Counted from the first letter of the stretch, positions 1 to 7,893 are shown. The stretch: 10,849 nucleotides of DNA from Nitrososphaerales archaeon TH5896 (GCA_014523625.1 JAATVP010000098.1:1-10849); one strand, 5' to 3'. Numbers and translations are program-made. The notes: generated by a model not told the origin, from the sequence alone.

Positions 1-29
1 AACTAAAGATTGGAGCTGAAACAGAGATT

Positions 30-1415
30 ATGGTTCAAATAGAATTTGTAATTCCGTCAGTCCTAAACAAAGGTGGAGGAGAGCGTAAATTGCCCATCGA
101 AGCTGAAAGTTTGAGCGACGCCTTTCAAAAAGTGTCACAAACAATGGGCGAAGATTTCAAGAGGAGAGTATTTGATCTTAATGGTAAACCACGTTCATTG
201 ATCAATATCTACCTAAATGGCAAGAACATAAGATTCAGTAGCGATGGCATGGCCACAGCATTAAATAAAGATGACACAATTTACATACTCCCTGCAGTCG
301 CAGGAGGAGGAGACCGAGAAGGAGATGAAAAGTTTTCTGGGAAGGATATGCAGCGATATTCAAGGCAGATCATGCTCGAAGAAATTGGTTTCATTGGGAT
401 GGAAAAACTAAGGAAGGCTACTGTATGCGTGGTCGGAGTCGGCGGAATAGGCAATCCTGTCACAACAATGCTCAGTGCTATGGGTGTAGGTAAACTCAGA
501 ATAATAGACAGGGATGTTATCGAAATTTCTAATCTTCACAGACAGCATTTGTATAATGAGGATGATATCGGCAAAGTTAAGGTTGAAGTAGCTGCTGAGC
601 GCTTGCAGAAATTAAATCTAACCGCCAAGATTGAGGCAATACCAATCTCTGTTACAAGATATAACGCAGAGAGCCTAGTGAAAGGGGCAGACATAGTTAT
701 TGATGCGCTTGACAGCGTAGACGCAAGATATGCATTGAATGATGCTTGTATAAAGCAAAAGATACCGTTCATATATGCTGGGGCGTTGGGGATGCTTGGT
801 TCAGTATGTACGATTCTGCCTGGCGAATCAGCATGTCTGCGGTGTATGTTCCCTGAATTAGAAGAGGAAGATATGCCTACTTGTAGTACAGAAGGTGTTC
901 ATCCATCGATACTTTACTTAGTTGCGGGATCTCAGGTATCAGAAGCCGTTAAAATAATCACCGGTCAAAAGCCATCGTTAGTCGATAAGCTGCTATATAT
1001 AGATCTAAACGATTTGACGATGGAGAAGGTACAAATGTTGAGACAAGAAGCTTGTCCATCCTGTGGCTCCGCTGCGAGTTTGTCAAAGTCACTCGAGGCT
1101 AAGGCAGTTTCAGGAGATCAATTATTTGTTGAGGAGCTTTGTGGGCGAGATAGGGGTAAGCGAACTTATACAGTTGCGCCATTTGGACTCTCATCCATAA
1201 GTCTTTCCATGATAGTAAAAAATGCCGAGCATCTTGGGTATGATGTGACATCCCGTGGAAATTTAGGAATAACAGCCTCAAGCAGTGGGGTCGAGGGGAA
1301 GGTATCAATCAGTATCCTTACCAGCGGAGCAGCTACTATTGTGGGAGCAACTAGCGAAACTGATGCACTCAAGATTTACAGGACTTTTGTGGATGGCACG
1401 ATCGCAAGAAATTGA
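30..1415 (+). CDS. MoaD/ThiS-like ubiquitin domain fused to MoeB/ThiF/E1-like adenylyltransferase, with extra C-terminal domain
   Basis: Three parts are visible. Residues 1-93 form a MoaD/ThiS beta-grasp domain ending in the typical PAVAGG tail. Residues about 107-346 form an E1-like activating domain: nucleotide loop GVGGIG at 136-141, D160, the NLHRQ motif (N168, R171), K182, the DALDSVDAR stretch (D228), zinc-ligand pairs C269/C272 and C342/C345, and a likely catalytic cysteine C285. Residues about 355-461 form a further domain not found in MoeB or ThiF of ordinary length (about 250 residues). Family knowledge: such enzymes adenylate the C-terminal glycine of sulfur-carrier or ubiquitin-like proteins for molybdopterin, thiamine or tRNA thiolation. 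Which partner is served here cannot be read from the sequence. ATG at 30 fits a normal MoaD N-terminus, but the frame stays open to the window edge, so an upstream start is not excluded. No clear Shine-Dalgarno sequence precedes it. The gene converges with the one ending at 1556. Confidence 0.9.
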   Translation: MVQIEFVIPSVLNKGGGERKLPIEAESLSDAFQKVSQTMGEDFKRRVFDLNGKPRSLINIYLNGKNIRFSSDGMATALNKDDTIYILPAVAGGGDREGDEKFSGKDMQRYSRQIMLEEIGFIGMEKLRKATVCVVGVGGIGNPVTTMLSAMGVGKLRIIDRDVIEISNLHRQHLYNEDDIGKVKVEVAAERLQKLNLTAKIEAIPISVTRYNAESLVKGADIVIDALDSVDARYALNDACIKQKIPFIYAGALGMLGSVCTILPGESACLRCMFPELEEEDMPTCSTEGVHPSILYLVAGSQVSEAVKIITGQKPSLVDKLLYIDLNDLTMEKVQMLRQEACPSCGSAASLSKSLEAKAVSGDQLFVEELCGRDRGKRTYTVAPFGLSSISLSMIVKNAEHLGYDVTSRGNLGITASSSGVEGKVSISILTSGAATIVGATSETDALKIYRTFVDGTIARN

Positions 1416-1523
1416 TGCCTGAGTTGTAATTAACATTTGAAAATTGTTGTTTACAAACGTTCGTAATTGCAACATCACTCTATACGAGCCCTAGATAATC
1501 CATTATTCTTACTGACATGACAG

Positions 1524-1529
1524 AAAAAA
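1524..1529 (-). terminator. T6 run, probable terminator of the 517-residue gene
   Basis: On the minus strand a run of six T lies about 27 bases beyond the stop codon at 1556. Archaeal termination commonly uses such oligo-T tracts without a strong hairpin, and none is seen here. The gap 1416-1555 between the two convergent genes holds nothing else that I recognise. Confidence 0.4.
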
Positions 1530-1555
1530 TTATGCTCTAAGCCGTACTATAAGAA

Positions 1556-3109
1556 CTAAAGTTTGAGTCTCTCTAGTATCCTTCTACCAACTTCATGCGA
1601 CAAAGGTGCACTTAGCTCCTCGGTTCGTAAGACATACTCCTTTCTTTCTTTTTGTTCAGTTTCGTACCTCAAAATTAATTCTCCCTTCACTGGGCTCTTA
1701 TTGGAAATACGTTGGATTAAAGGCGAAAATCCCACTGCAACAAGTTCGAGAAAAGACATTACAATGTCTTCGTAGTATAGTAGCGTCTTGTTTGAATCAT
1801 TTGAGGTCACTATGCCTTCCTTATCTCCTACCCTGATCGAGTCTAGCTTCATGTGAGGTGATACTACAGATATATTCGAGATGTCACTTATTCTATCTGC
1901 TAACATTTTTCCCATCATTACGAGCTTGAGGGTATCTGTCCCTTCTTGAAATTCTTTCTGAGTCAGATCTATTTTCCTTCGTTCATCCTTGTCAAGGTAA
2001 TCAATTCTAGGCAATCTGCCTTCCGATACGAGTTCCTTGTAGTATTCTATGGTAGTACTACTATTACTACTCTTGGCACCTTTCTCTTTTGGTATCAAGT
2101 CAGGTAGATTGTATTCCAGCTCGACTGATTTTTCGTCAATCTTCGAAGGATCTCCTGAAAGCCTAACAGTTAAAGCCTTGCCAGTATGCATCTTGATATA
2201 AGTTATGTATAGATTATTTGCATGGACAAATTCGACCTCTCTTTCAGAAGAGTCCTGAGGCTCTTCTTGGCTCGATCCAAGCCTGAAAGACCGTCGTAGT
2301 TTTTCTGATATTGATTTCTTGAATCCGATTGGGATCAACAGATCGTCTACTCCTAGATCGGATATTTTTCTTCTATGTTTCCAAAACTCAGAAAACTTAG
2401 AGTCAATAGTGAAATGGTACGAAAATGTAGATGCAGGCAGGTTCTCAAGACCGTTAATCTTATCATCGTCTATGCTAGATGAATCTGTGTTGGTAATGCC
2501 GATGATCTCATTTGCAGAAGAGATAGTATATGAATAAGGATCTTTGTCTATTTTTGCAATCAGTATTTTGTTTCGCCTTTCGAGGAGAGTATCAGGCAAA
2601 TTATATTCATCCTTCGAAAGCCACAGCTGAAGTAAAGTAATAGCATTATTGTACGACCCGATGATCCTCTCCTGTATTTCTTCTCTGTATTCATTGGCGT
2701 ACTTTGTAAATTGCTTTTCAATATCCCCAATTGAGTTTATCAGCGGAGCTCTCATGCGAAAGAAGGACGATTCAGCTTCTTTCTTGACGTCAGATGAGCT
2801 CACGATTTTCTCATGATACTTGGTATGAAATACGTCTAACGAAGATTCAACTGAGTTTTGCAAATTCCCGATCTTTCTTATAATCTCATCCTGAAAAACA
2901 TCAACATTCTCCAAAACGAATCGAAGGGTGCCTACATTTTTATGAATCTCAATTATATTTGCAGAAGTAGCTACAAAGTCCTTCAAGACATGGATAATAT
3001 TCTTCCTCTCTTCAAATGGTGTATAATCTCCGTACAAATACCGTCCATTGTTCTCTTCTTTAGTATAGTTACCGAACAAATTTGATTGGGATTCATTTTT
3101 CGTATCCAT
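1556..3109 (-). CDS. Hypothetical protein, 517 residues, unrecognised family
   Basis: I do not recognise this protein. It is soluble-looking, with no signal peptide or membrane segment. Residues 1-30 are polar and rich in N, Y and E. Residues about 32-165 are largely predicted helix with charged heptad-like stretches, suggesting a helical bundle or coiled coil. Residues 190-260 look like a mixed alpha/beta domain containing an FWKHRRK patch at 242-248. A basic helix follows at 263-277, then an acidic serine-rich linker at 278-290. Strand-rich segments lie at 291-335, a serine/lysine loop at 340-353, and another globular part at 355-517 ending in a basic RRILERLKL tail. I see no Walker, HhH, zinc or nuclease motif. 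The ATG at 3109 follows a TATA-like box at a sensible distance. The gene lies 213 bp downstream of ogg on the same strand, but its own promoter suggests separate transcription. Length and clean coding sequence support a real gene. Confidence 0.85.
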   Translation of the reverse strand: MDTKNESQSNLFGNYTKEENNGRYLYGDYTPFEERKNIIHVLKDFVATSANIIEIHKNVGTLRFVLENVDVFQDEIIRKIGNLQNSVESSLDVFHTKYHEKIVSSSDVKKEAESSFFRMRAPLINSIGDIEKQFTKYANEYREEIQERIIGSYNNAITLLQLWLSKDEYNLPDTLLERRNKILIAKIDKDPYSYTISSANEIIGITNTDSSSIDDDKINGLENLPASTFSYHFTIDSKFSEFWKHRRKISDLGVDDLLIPIGFKKSISEKLRRSFRLGSSQEEPQDSSEREVEFVHANNLYITYIKMHTGKALTVRLSGDPSKIDEKSVELEYNLPDLIPKEKGAKSSNSSTTIEYYKELVSEGRLPRIDYLDKDERRKIDLTQKEFQEGTDTLKLVMMGKMLADRISDISNISVVSPHMKLDSIRVGDKEGIVTSNDSNKTLLYYEDIVMSFLELVAVGFSPLIQRISNKSPVKGELILRYETEQKERKEYVLRTEELSAPLSHEVGRRILERLKL

Positions 3110-3146
3110 GCAATTCTACTCTTCTATCATCTTGTATATGAATTAC

Positions 3147-3154
3147 AATATAAA
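3147..3154 (-). promoter_or_regulatory. TATA box for the 517-residue gene
   Basis: The minus strand reads TTTATATT, close to the archaeal TATA consensus, about 41 bases before the ATG at 3109. Initiation about 26 bases downstream would leave a leader of roughly 15 bases. Assigned from sequence match and spacing only. Confidence 0.5.
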
Positions 3155-3322
3155 GGATTGAGACATTATTCAATAACGGTGCTAAGCACCTCCTTGGCGC
3201 TTCAAGTTTTTGAGGATTTGCATAGTGTGGCTAGGAATAGGCCTCGGACCCACAAGTTAATACAACGCGATGTTTCTCTCAACATTCAAGCATTATGCGC
3301 TATTATCTCTTAAGTGAGATCC

Positions 3323-4225
3323 TTACCACTTTCTTCCAGCTATATGTCTACTGTAGTAGTATAGATACTGTTGGGCATACCCTGCGTATATACCAAAATA
3401 CATCCTCATGCTACTAGACAGATATCGATACTGCTGATGACTAAGATGATGGTTATGGCCATTAGCTCTCGCCTTTTTCTTACCCACGGGAAGTTCATAA
3501 GTGTGAGATATTATTCTCGCAATCCACGTGTCAATGGGAAATGCTTCCAATTTCTCAAGTGAGAATAAGAGGATGCAATCTGCAGTCTTTTCTCCTATTC
3601 CATGTATGCCCAGTAGAGCTCGTTTTGCATCCTCGTATTTCATTCGGATAAGTTCACCAGGAACGATCTCCCCATTGAGTATCGTGGTTGCAAGCATTTT
3701 GATTGACTTTGCTCTGTAACCTGTGCCACATGTAACCAATTCCGATATGTTCGCTTCATGGAGATCTCTTGGCGTTGGAAAGGTAAAAAACTGGTCGCCA
3801 TTCACGGTGATTTTTTTTCCAAATTGCTTACATAAATTAAAGAGTATTTTGCGAATTCGCTGGATATTAATATTACTAGCACATAGGAACGAAAACATAC
3901 ACTGTATAGGGTCCTGCCTCATGACTCGAAGGCCACCAAATCTCATTATCGAATTATGTACTAGCGGGTCAAACGAAATGGTATTGAGTATCTTATCAAT
4001 ATCATCATCCATTCTAAACAACTTCTTTTCCCATCCGCGATCCTCGGGAAACGATTCATATTTTATAGGACTGTTATCTAGATCATTAGGTCGTTCCTCG
4101 ATTGAAAGTTTTAACACGCGATCGTTGTGAATTCCATACCATGCATCCCTCATTTTTTGCCATAAGAACATCTGTCCACTATTGATTGTCAACTCTGGAT
4201 TAAAATAATCGGCATTTATTGACAT
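3323..4225 (-). CDS. ogg: 8-oxoguanine DNA glycosylase / AP lyase (OGG1 type)
   Basis: This is a base-excision repair enzyme that removes 8-oxoguanine opposite cytosine and cleaves the abasic site. At 300 residues it is close to the OGG1 family length and carries the family's landmarks. Near the N-terminus is FLWQ (20-23), matching the OGG1 N-terminal domain. QCMFSFLCASNINIQRI at 108-124 closely resembles human OGG1. CGTGYRAKSI at 166-175 also matches. The helix-hairpin-helix GPD signature runs GIHGIGEKTADCI to PIDTWI, with the Schiff-base lysine K213 and the catalytic aspartate D232 both present. FGIYAGYAQQYLYYY at 277-291 matches the conserved OGG1 C-terminal helix. ATG at 4225 fits the family's N-terminus. 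The zinc-ribbon gene ends only 48 bp upstream on the same strand, so the two may be co-transcribed. Nothing essential is missing. Confidence 0.95.
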   Translation of the reverse strand: MSINADYFNPELTINSGQMFLWQKMRDAWYGIHNDRVLKLSIEERPNDLDNSPIKYESFPEDRGWEKKLFRMDDDIDKILNTISFDPLVHNSIMRFGGLRVMRQDPIQCMFSFLCASNINIQRIRKILFNLCKQFGKKITVNGDQFFTFPTPRDLHEANISELVTCGTGYRAKSIKMLATTILNGEIVPGELIRMKYEDAKRALLGIHGIGEKTADCILLFSLEKLEAFPIDTWIARIISHTYELPVGKKKARANGHNHHLSHQQYRYLSSSMRMYFGIYAGYAQQYLYYYSRHIAGRKW

Positions 4226-4273
4226 TTGACTCTAATTTCCAAATATAGGTAAACCTGAACGTTGCATGTGATA

Positions 4274-4477
4274 TTAGCTACTCTTCAATTCTTCCTTTAT
4301 TTTTCGTAGATCCTGCTGAAGATTTTGGATTAGTTTAGGAATTTCTCTATCTGCACAGCCTAAGCAAACATGCTGCAGCGATAGAGACATAGTAAAATAT
4401 TTGGTATTTAATGGAATTAGGTTCTTGCAAGATACGCATTTCTTTAACTTGTATGGATCAGTATTCCTTATGATCAT
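4274..4477 (-). CDS. Small zinc-ribbon protein with C-terminal helix, 67 residues
   Basis: The protein has two CxxC knuckles, C14/C17 and C38/C41, spaced 20 residues apart. This is the pattern of a single treble-clef or zinc-ribbon fold. A charged C-terminal helix (about 43-65) rich in Q, L, K and E follows and could form a short coiled coil. Function is unknown; such proteins may bind nucleic acid or act as protein adaptors. Reality is supported by the paired cysteines and by a TATA box 27 bases from the ATG, which implies a leaderless transcript. The 48-bp gap to ogg downstream makes a shared transcript plausible, though this is inference. Confidence 0.75.
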   Translation of the reverse strand: MIIRNTDPYKLKKCVSCKNLIPLNTKYFTMSLSLQHVCLGCADREIPKLIQNLQQDLRKIKEELKSS

Positions 4478-4500
4478 TAGAAAATTCCATCATAAATAGA

Positions 4501-4508
4501 AATATATT
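4501..4508 (-). promoter_or_regulatory. TATA box, leaderless promoter of the zinc-ribbon gene (and perhaps ogg)
   Basis: The minus strand reads AATATATT, centred about 27 bases upstream of the ATG at 4477. Archaeal initiation falls about 25-27 bases after the box centre, so transcription would start at or next to the ATG. Box and spacing are seen; leaderless transcription is inferred. Confidence 0.55.
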
Positions 4509-4573
4509 CATATTCTTCTATCGTCATTATATAGCCAAATACTGTGTCAAAGGAATACTCCTATCTGACTGAC

Positions 4574-4597
4574 TGCCTATCTCATAGGCAATATATT
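4574..4597 (+). promoter_or_regulatory. Perfect 7-bp inverted repeat abutting a TATA-like box
   Basis: TGCCTAT and ATAGGCA (4574-4580 and 4584-4590) form a perfect palindrome around a 3-base centre, followed directly by an ATATATT box at 4591-4597. It sits in the divergent region between the zinc-ribbon gene and the nuclease gene. The position just upstream of a TATA box is where an archaeal activator or repressor could bind. Start from this box would fall near 4620, leaving about a 60-base leader to the nuclease start. It could also be a chance repeat. Confidence 0.35.
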
Positions 4598-4678
4598 GGC
4601 ATTAGAAGGGACATTTCATAAGTATATCAGAGATTTTTTACAATAACAGTTAAAGCTGAGCTGAGGATAGTATTTTTC

Positions 4679-5116
4679 TTGAGGTTGAAGCAATCATATT
4701 CGATCGGTACATTCGGCAGAGAAGCTGAGTACATAGTAGCTTTATACTTAAGATTAATTGGCTGGCAGGTACGCTTGTCAAAGAATAGCAGAGGACCTGC
4801 TGATATTGTTGCAGTATTAGATTCTAATAAGAAACAAAGAAAGTGGCTTATACAGGTGAAATCGTCAAGAAAGATCCCGAGGATCAAAGGACGTGAAATA
4901 CTTCGACTTATTGCAGCTGCATCTGTTGCAGAAGGGGAACCAATAATTGCTACTCTGTATCCGACGACTGGAAATGACAAGGGTCAATCGATAAATCTCT
5001 CCAAAAACGCTAACTGTGATTCGAAGTTAGTATCTAGTGATAGAGGGTTTGCGGTGAGTTTTTTTTATTTGCCTTATTGGAGCATGATTAAACCTGAGAT
5101 ATTCAAACCTATCTAA
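4679..5116 (+). CDS. PD-(D/E)XK nuclease-fold protein, Hjc/YraN-like
   Basis: Residues 10-65 match the restriction-endonuclease-like fold seen in archaeal Holliday-junction resolvases (Hjc) and YraN-like proteins. FGREAEYIVALYLRLIGW supplies a helix with a conserved acidic residue E15. SRGPADIVAV supplies the catalytic D42. LIQVKSSRK supplies the strand with Q59-x-K61, where Q replaces the usual E. The remaining 80 residues are less characteristic and may be a family-specific tail. Likely role: binding or cleaving DNA (junction, repair or related structure); the exact substrate cannot be read. The start is uncertain. The frame opens after a stop at 4619-4621 and offers only TTG at 4679 or TTG at 4685, with a weak purine stretch (CTGAGGA, 4661-4667) 11 bases before the first. 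It is divergent from the zinc-ribbon/ogg pair. Confidence 0.8.
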   Translation: MRLKQSYSIGTFGREAEYIVALYLRLIGWQVRLSKNSRGPADIVAVLDSNKKQRKWLIQVKSSRKIPRIKGREILRLIAAASVAEGEPIIATLYPTTGNDKGQSINLSKNANCDSKLVSSDRGFAVSFFYLPYWSMIKPEIFKPI

Positions 5117-5158
5117 CTAAGAAATGACGTCTTCGGCCAGAAAGTAATTCTGTTAGTA

Positions 5159-5166
5159 TTTATATA
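5159..5166 (+). promoter_or_regulatory. TATA box for the DUF255 gene
   Basis: TTTATATA lies about 31 bases before the ATG at 5194, predicting a transcript with about a 5-base leader. It is a strong match to the archaeal TATA consensus, and it makes the nuclease gene and this gene separate transcription units despite the 77-bp gap. Confidence 0.6.
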
Positions 5167-5193
5167 ATATCAAAGCCATTTTGCTCTCATTCC

Positions 5194-7341
5194 ATGGATG
5201 GCAATCACATTGAGAAGAATAAGAGAAAGGCAAATATGTTAATCAACGAAACCAGCCCTTACCTTTTGCAGCATGCTTACAACCCCGTAAATTGGTATCC
5301 GTGGGGTAAGGACGCGCTTGAAAAGGCGAAATCCGAAGATAAACCAATTTTCTTGAGCATAGGCTATAGTTCGTGTCATTGGTGTCATGTTATGGCCCAC
5401 GAATCTTTTGAGGATGAGGAGATTGCAAGGATTATGAATGAAAATTTCGTAAACATTAAAGTTGACAGAGAAGAAAGAGCCGACCTTGACGATGTATACC
5501 AGCGCGTGTGTCAATTAGCTGCAGGTAATGGAGGATGGCCTCTTTCAGTCTTCTTGACTCCTGATCAGAAGCCGTTCTATATAGGAACCTACTTCCCGAA
5601 GAATTCTAAATATGGGATGCCTGGTTTCATGTCCATCCTTAGACAACTTGCTGACACATATGTTAACAATAGGAGGGAAGTCCTTAGTGCTACCTCTGAA
5701 TTTATGCATGCACTATCAGGAGCAGCTGAAGATATTTCTACGAATCGTCCTCTTGGGGCAGAACCTGAGCGCTCCATACTGGATGAAGCAGCCGTTAGCT
5801 TATTGCATTTTGGTGATTCTACTTATGGCGGTTTTGGACAAGCTCCCAAGTTTCCAAACCCATCCAATCTATTGTTTTTGCTACGATACTATGAATTGTC
5901 GAAGATTTCTAAATTTAAGGACTTTGTAGTATTCACCGCTGATAAGATGATATCCGGAGGTATCCACGATCATCTTGGGGGAGGATTTGCAAGATATTCA
6001 ACGGATCAAAAATGGCTAATCCCTCACTTTGAAAAAATGCTTTATGACAATGCATTACTCATCCAACTTTTCTCTGAAATCTACCAAGTAACTCGAGATG
6101 AAAAGTATATTGAGGTATTGCATAAAAGTATTAAATATGTTCTGAGAGAGATGACCTCAAAGGATGGCTGCTTTTATTCCGCTGAGGATGCTGATTCGGA
6201 AGGAGAGGAAGGTAAGTATTATTTATGGACGAAAAGAGAAATTTTAGATATTTTAAACAACGAGACCGAAGCTGACCTATTTTGTTTGTACTATGGTGTT
6301 ACTGAAGGAGGGAATTTTGAGGGGAAAAATATCCTAAATAGCCAAAATAATCAAGCATTTCTTTCACAGAAATTTGACAAACCTGTTCAGGTTATCAAAA
6401 GTATTCTTAGAAGTTCTGAGGCAAGATTGTTCGAAGCAAGATTGCATCGGGTACGTCCAGGGAAAGACGACAAAGCGATTACTTCTTGGAATTCATTAAT
6501 GATGTCTGCACTAGTAAAGGCCTATCGAGTTACATCAGAAGAGACCTATCTGAATGCAGCTGTCAAGGCAACAGATTTTATAGAGGCCAGAATGTCGTCC
6601 CCAGATGGTAGACTTCGCAGGATTTTCAAAAACGATCAGCCTAAATTAAATGGCTATCTCGATGACTACGCTTTTTATGTGAATTCATTAATTGATCTGT
6701 TCGAAGTTCTTCCTATTCCTCGCTATATGGATTCCGCCCTCAGACACACAGATTTTGTGATAGATCATTTCTGGGATAAGAGTAAAAATGATGGATTTTT
6801 CTTCACTTCGGACGACCATGAGGAACTAATAATCAGAACTAAAAATTATTACGATCTTGCCATTCCTAGCGGCAATTCCGTCGCAGCGATGAATTTAATG
6901 AGGTTATATCATTTTTCTCAAAGAGATGATTACCTAAAAAAATCGGAAGACATTTTTAGGTCAGTTTCATCTATTGCCCGAGATAATCCGTTTGGTTTCG
7001 GACATTTCCTTATCTCATTGTATATGTACGTGAAAAAGCCAATCGAATTTACGGTGGTACAAGGACGAGAGCCAAATGAGGACACCTTCTATAATATGCT
7101 GATGCTCCTAAATAAGGCGTATATTCCCAACGGTATATTTGCATACGTAAGGTCGAAAACAGACTTTAACCAACTAGAACAACAACTACCATTCTTTAAA
7201 GGAAAATTGGAACTCATAAGTCCACAACTAAATCATTCCACTCGAGCATACGTTTGCAAGAATTTTGTCTGTTCGCCTCCTATGTACACATTTCGTGAAT
7301 TGGAAAATCAGATCGATCCTAATAATTTGCTTGGAGATTGA
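5194..7341 (+). CDS. DUF255 thioredoxin-fold protein (YyaL / SPATA20 family)
   Basis: The 715 residues fit the usual family length. The N-terminal thioredoxin-like domain (about 17-140) has the family opening [20 protein letters not shown], the CHWC motif at 61-64, the [12 protein letters not shown] stretch at 89-100 and GGWP at 113-116. The remainder is an alpha/alpha toroid of six-hairpin glycosidase type, with signatures [14 protein letters not shown] (212-224), [22 protein letters not shown] (261-282) and [15 protein letters not shown]. This resembles N-acylglucosamine 2-epimerases and glycosidases. The family occurs in archaea, bacteria and animals, but its substrate is not established. 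A cytoplasmic redox or sugar-modifying role is possible. There is no signal peptide. ATG at 5194 is chosen because it lies just after a TATA box; the internal ATG at 5236 (residue 15) is the alternative and still keeps the conserved domain. Confidence 0.93.
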   Translation: MDGNHIEKNKRKANMLINETSPYLLQHAYNPVNWYPWGKDALEKAKSEDKPIFLSIGYSSCHWCHVMAHESFEDEEIARIMNENFVNIKVDREERADLDDVYQRVCQLAAGNGGWPLSVFLTPDQKPFYIGTYFPKNSKYGMPGFMSILRQLADTYVNNRREVLSATSEFMHALSGAAEDISTNRPLGAEPERSILDEAAVSLLHFGDSTYGGFGQAPKFPNPSNLLFLLRYYELSKISKFKDFVVFTADKMISGGIHDHLGGGFARYSTDQKWLIPHFEKMLYDNALLIQLFSEIYQVTRDEKYIEVLHKSIKYVLREMTSKDGCFYSAEDADSEGEEGKYYLWTKREILDILNNETEADLFCLYYGVTEGGNFEGKNILNSQNNQAFLSQKFDKPVQVIKSILRSSEARLFEARLHRVRPGKDDKAITSWNSLMMSALVKAYRVTSEETYLNAAVKATDFIEARMSSPDGRLRRIFKNDQPKLNGYLDDYAFYVNSLIDLFEVLPIPRYMDSALRHTDFVIDHFWDKSKNDGFFFTSDDHEELIIRTKNYYDLAIPSGNSVAAMNLMRLYHFSQRDDYLKKSEDIFRSVSSIARDNPFGFGHFLISLYMYVKKPIEFTVVQGREPNEDTFYNMLMLLNKAYIPNGIFAYVRSKTDFNQLEQQLPFFKGKLELISPQLNHSTRAYVCKNFVCSPPMYTFRELENQIDPNNLLGD

Positions 7342-7363
7342 ATAATTAAACCTGCATAGCCAT

Positions 7364-7624
7364 ATGAATAAATCAAATAGTGAGCCAACTTCTACTCTAT
7401 TGGCAAGAATCTTGGTTATGCTGGCCAAACGTGGACATGAGGCCGAACTTAAGCCCGATCAATTTTACATGGATTTAATCTTAGGGCACATACAACCTCT
7501 CTCCCCTGAAATAATCGGTGCTCTGCGAGAAAATGGCTTTAATTCCAATTTCCTTGATGAGGTAACATATACTGACACAGCCGGTGCAATTAGGTATCGT
7601 TCACATTTTAGAAGGCCACACTAG
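7364..7624 (+). CDS. Small hypothetical protein, 86 residues
   Basis: I do not recognise this family. The protein is soluble, with a probable amphipathic helix at about 10-22 (LLARILVMLAKRG), an acidic middle, and a C-terminal part rich in Y, T and R ending in HFRRPH. No cysteine, metal or membrane motif is seen. It begins 22 bp after the DUF255 gene on the same strand with no convincing TATA box of its own, so co-transcription is likely. Codon composition is ordinary for the window. Coding status rests on length, position and absence of a competing frame. Confidence 0.55.
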   Translation: MNKSNSEPTSTLLARILVMLAKRGHEAELKPDQFYMDLILGHIQPLSPEIIGALRENGFNSNFLDEVTYTDTAGAIRYRSHFRRPH

Positions 7625-7667
7625 TCATCCTAAGAGCTTGCACAATTGATCTCAAGGCTATAGGTAA

Positions 7668-7676
7668 CTTTCTTTT
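7668..7676 (+). terminator. T-rich tract after the DUF255/86-residue gene pair
   Basis: CTTTCTTTT lies about 45 bases after the stop at 7624. An oligopyrimidine tract like this can act as an archaeal terminator. No hairpin accompanies it. The rest of the 269-bp gap (7625-7893) shows no tRNA, repeat or sizeable frame apart from the FUN14 promoter. Confidence 0.3.
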
Positions 7677-7853
7677 ACTATAACATTATACATAGCTGCT
7701 GTCGCCAAAACCACTCTGCTGAAGCAAAGTAGTAACGTGTTGTGGCCTAACTCTATCTTGAAATCATTTAACGACCCCTCTACAAATCCATGAATAAGGA
7801 TGGGGGCGAGACGGATTCTATAGAGATAAGGTTATGATACAAACTATCAGACT

Positions 7854-7861
7854 CTATATAG
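7854..7861 (+). promoter_or_regulatory. TATA box for the FUN14 gene
   Basis: CTATATAG is centred about 36 bases before the ATG at 7894, giving a predicted leader of about 10 bases. It is the best TATA match in the 269-bp gap. Confidence 0.45.
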
Positions 7862-7893
7862 ATACTTGGGCTGTTTAATAATCGGCAGACAAT

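Noticed and set aside
2052..2071. TACTAC-like microrepeat
   Set aside because: It simply encodes a serine/threonine-rich linker in the 517-residue protein and is too short to be a repeat element.
3175..3300. Possible tRNA or other structured RNA in the ogg/517-residue gap
   Set aside because: No T-arm GTTCGA-type motif, no acceptor stem pairing and no anticodon stem could be laid out on either strand.
3086..3313. 75-codon plus-strand frame in the gap before ogg
   Set aside because: It overlaps the promoter and start of the 517-residue gene, lacks a promoter of its own, and its translation shows no protein-like pattern.
3723..4130. 135-codon plus-strand frame within ogg
   Set aside because: It is antisense to a well-conserved glycosylase and shows no domain.
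4627..4980. 117-codon minus-strand frame opposite the nuclease gene
   Set aside because: The plus-strand frame carries the PD-(D/E)XK motifs; the minus frame is a shadow.
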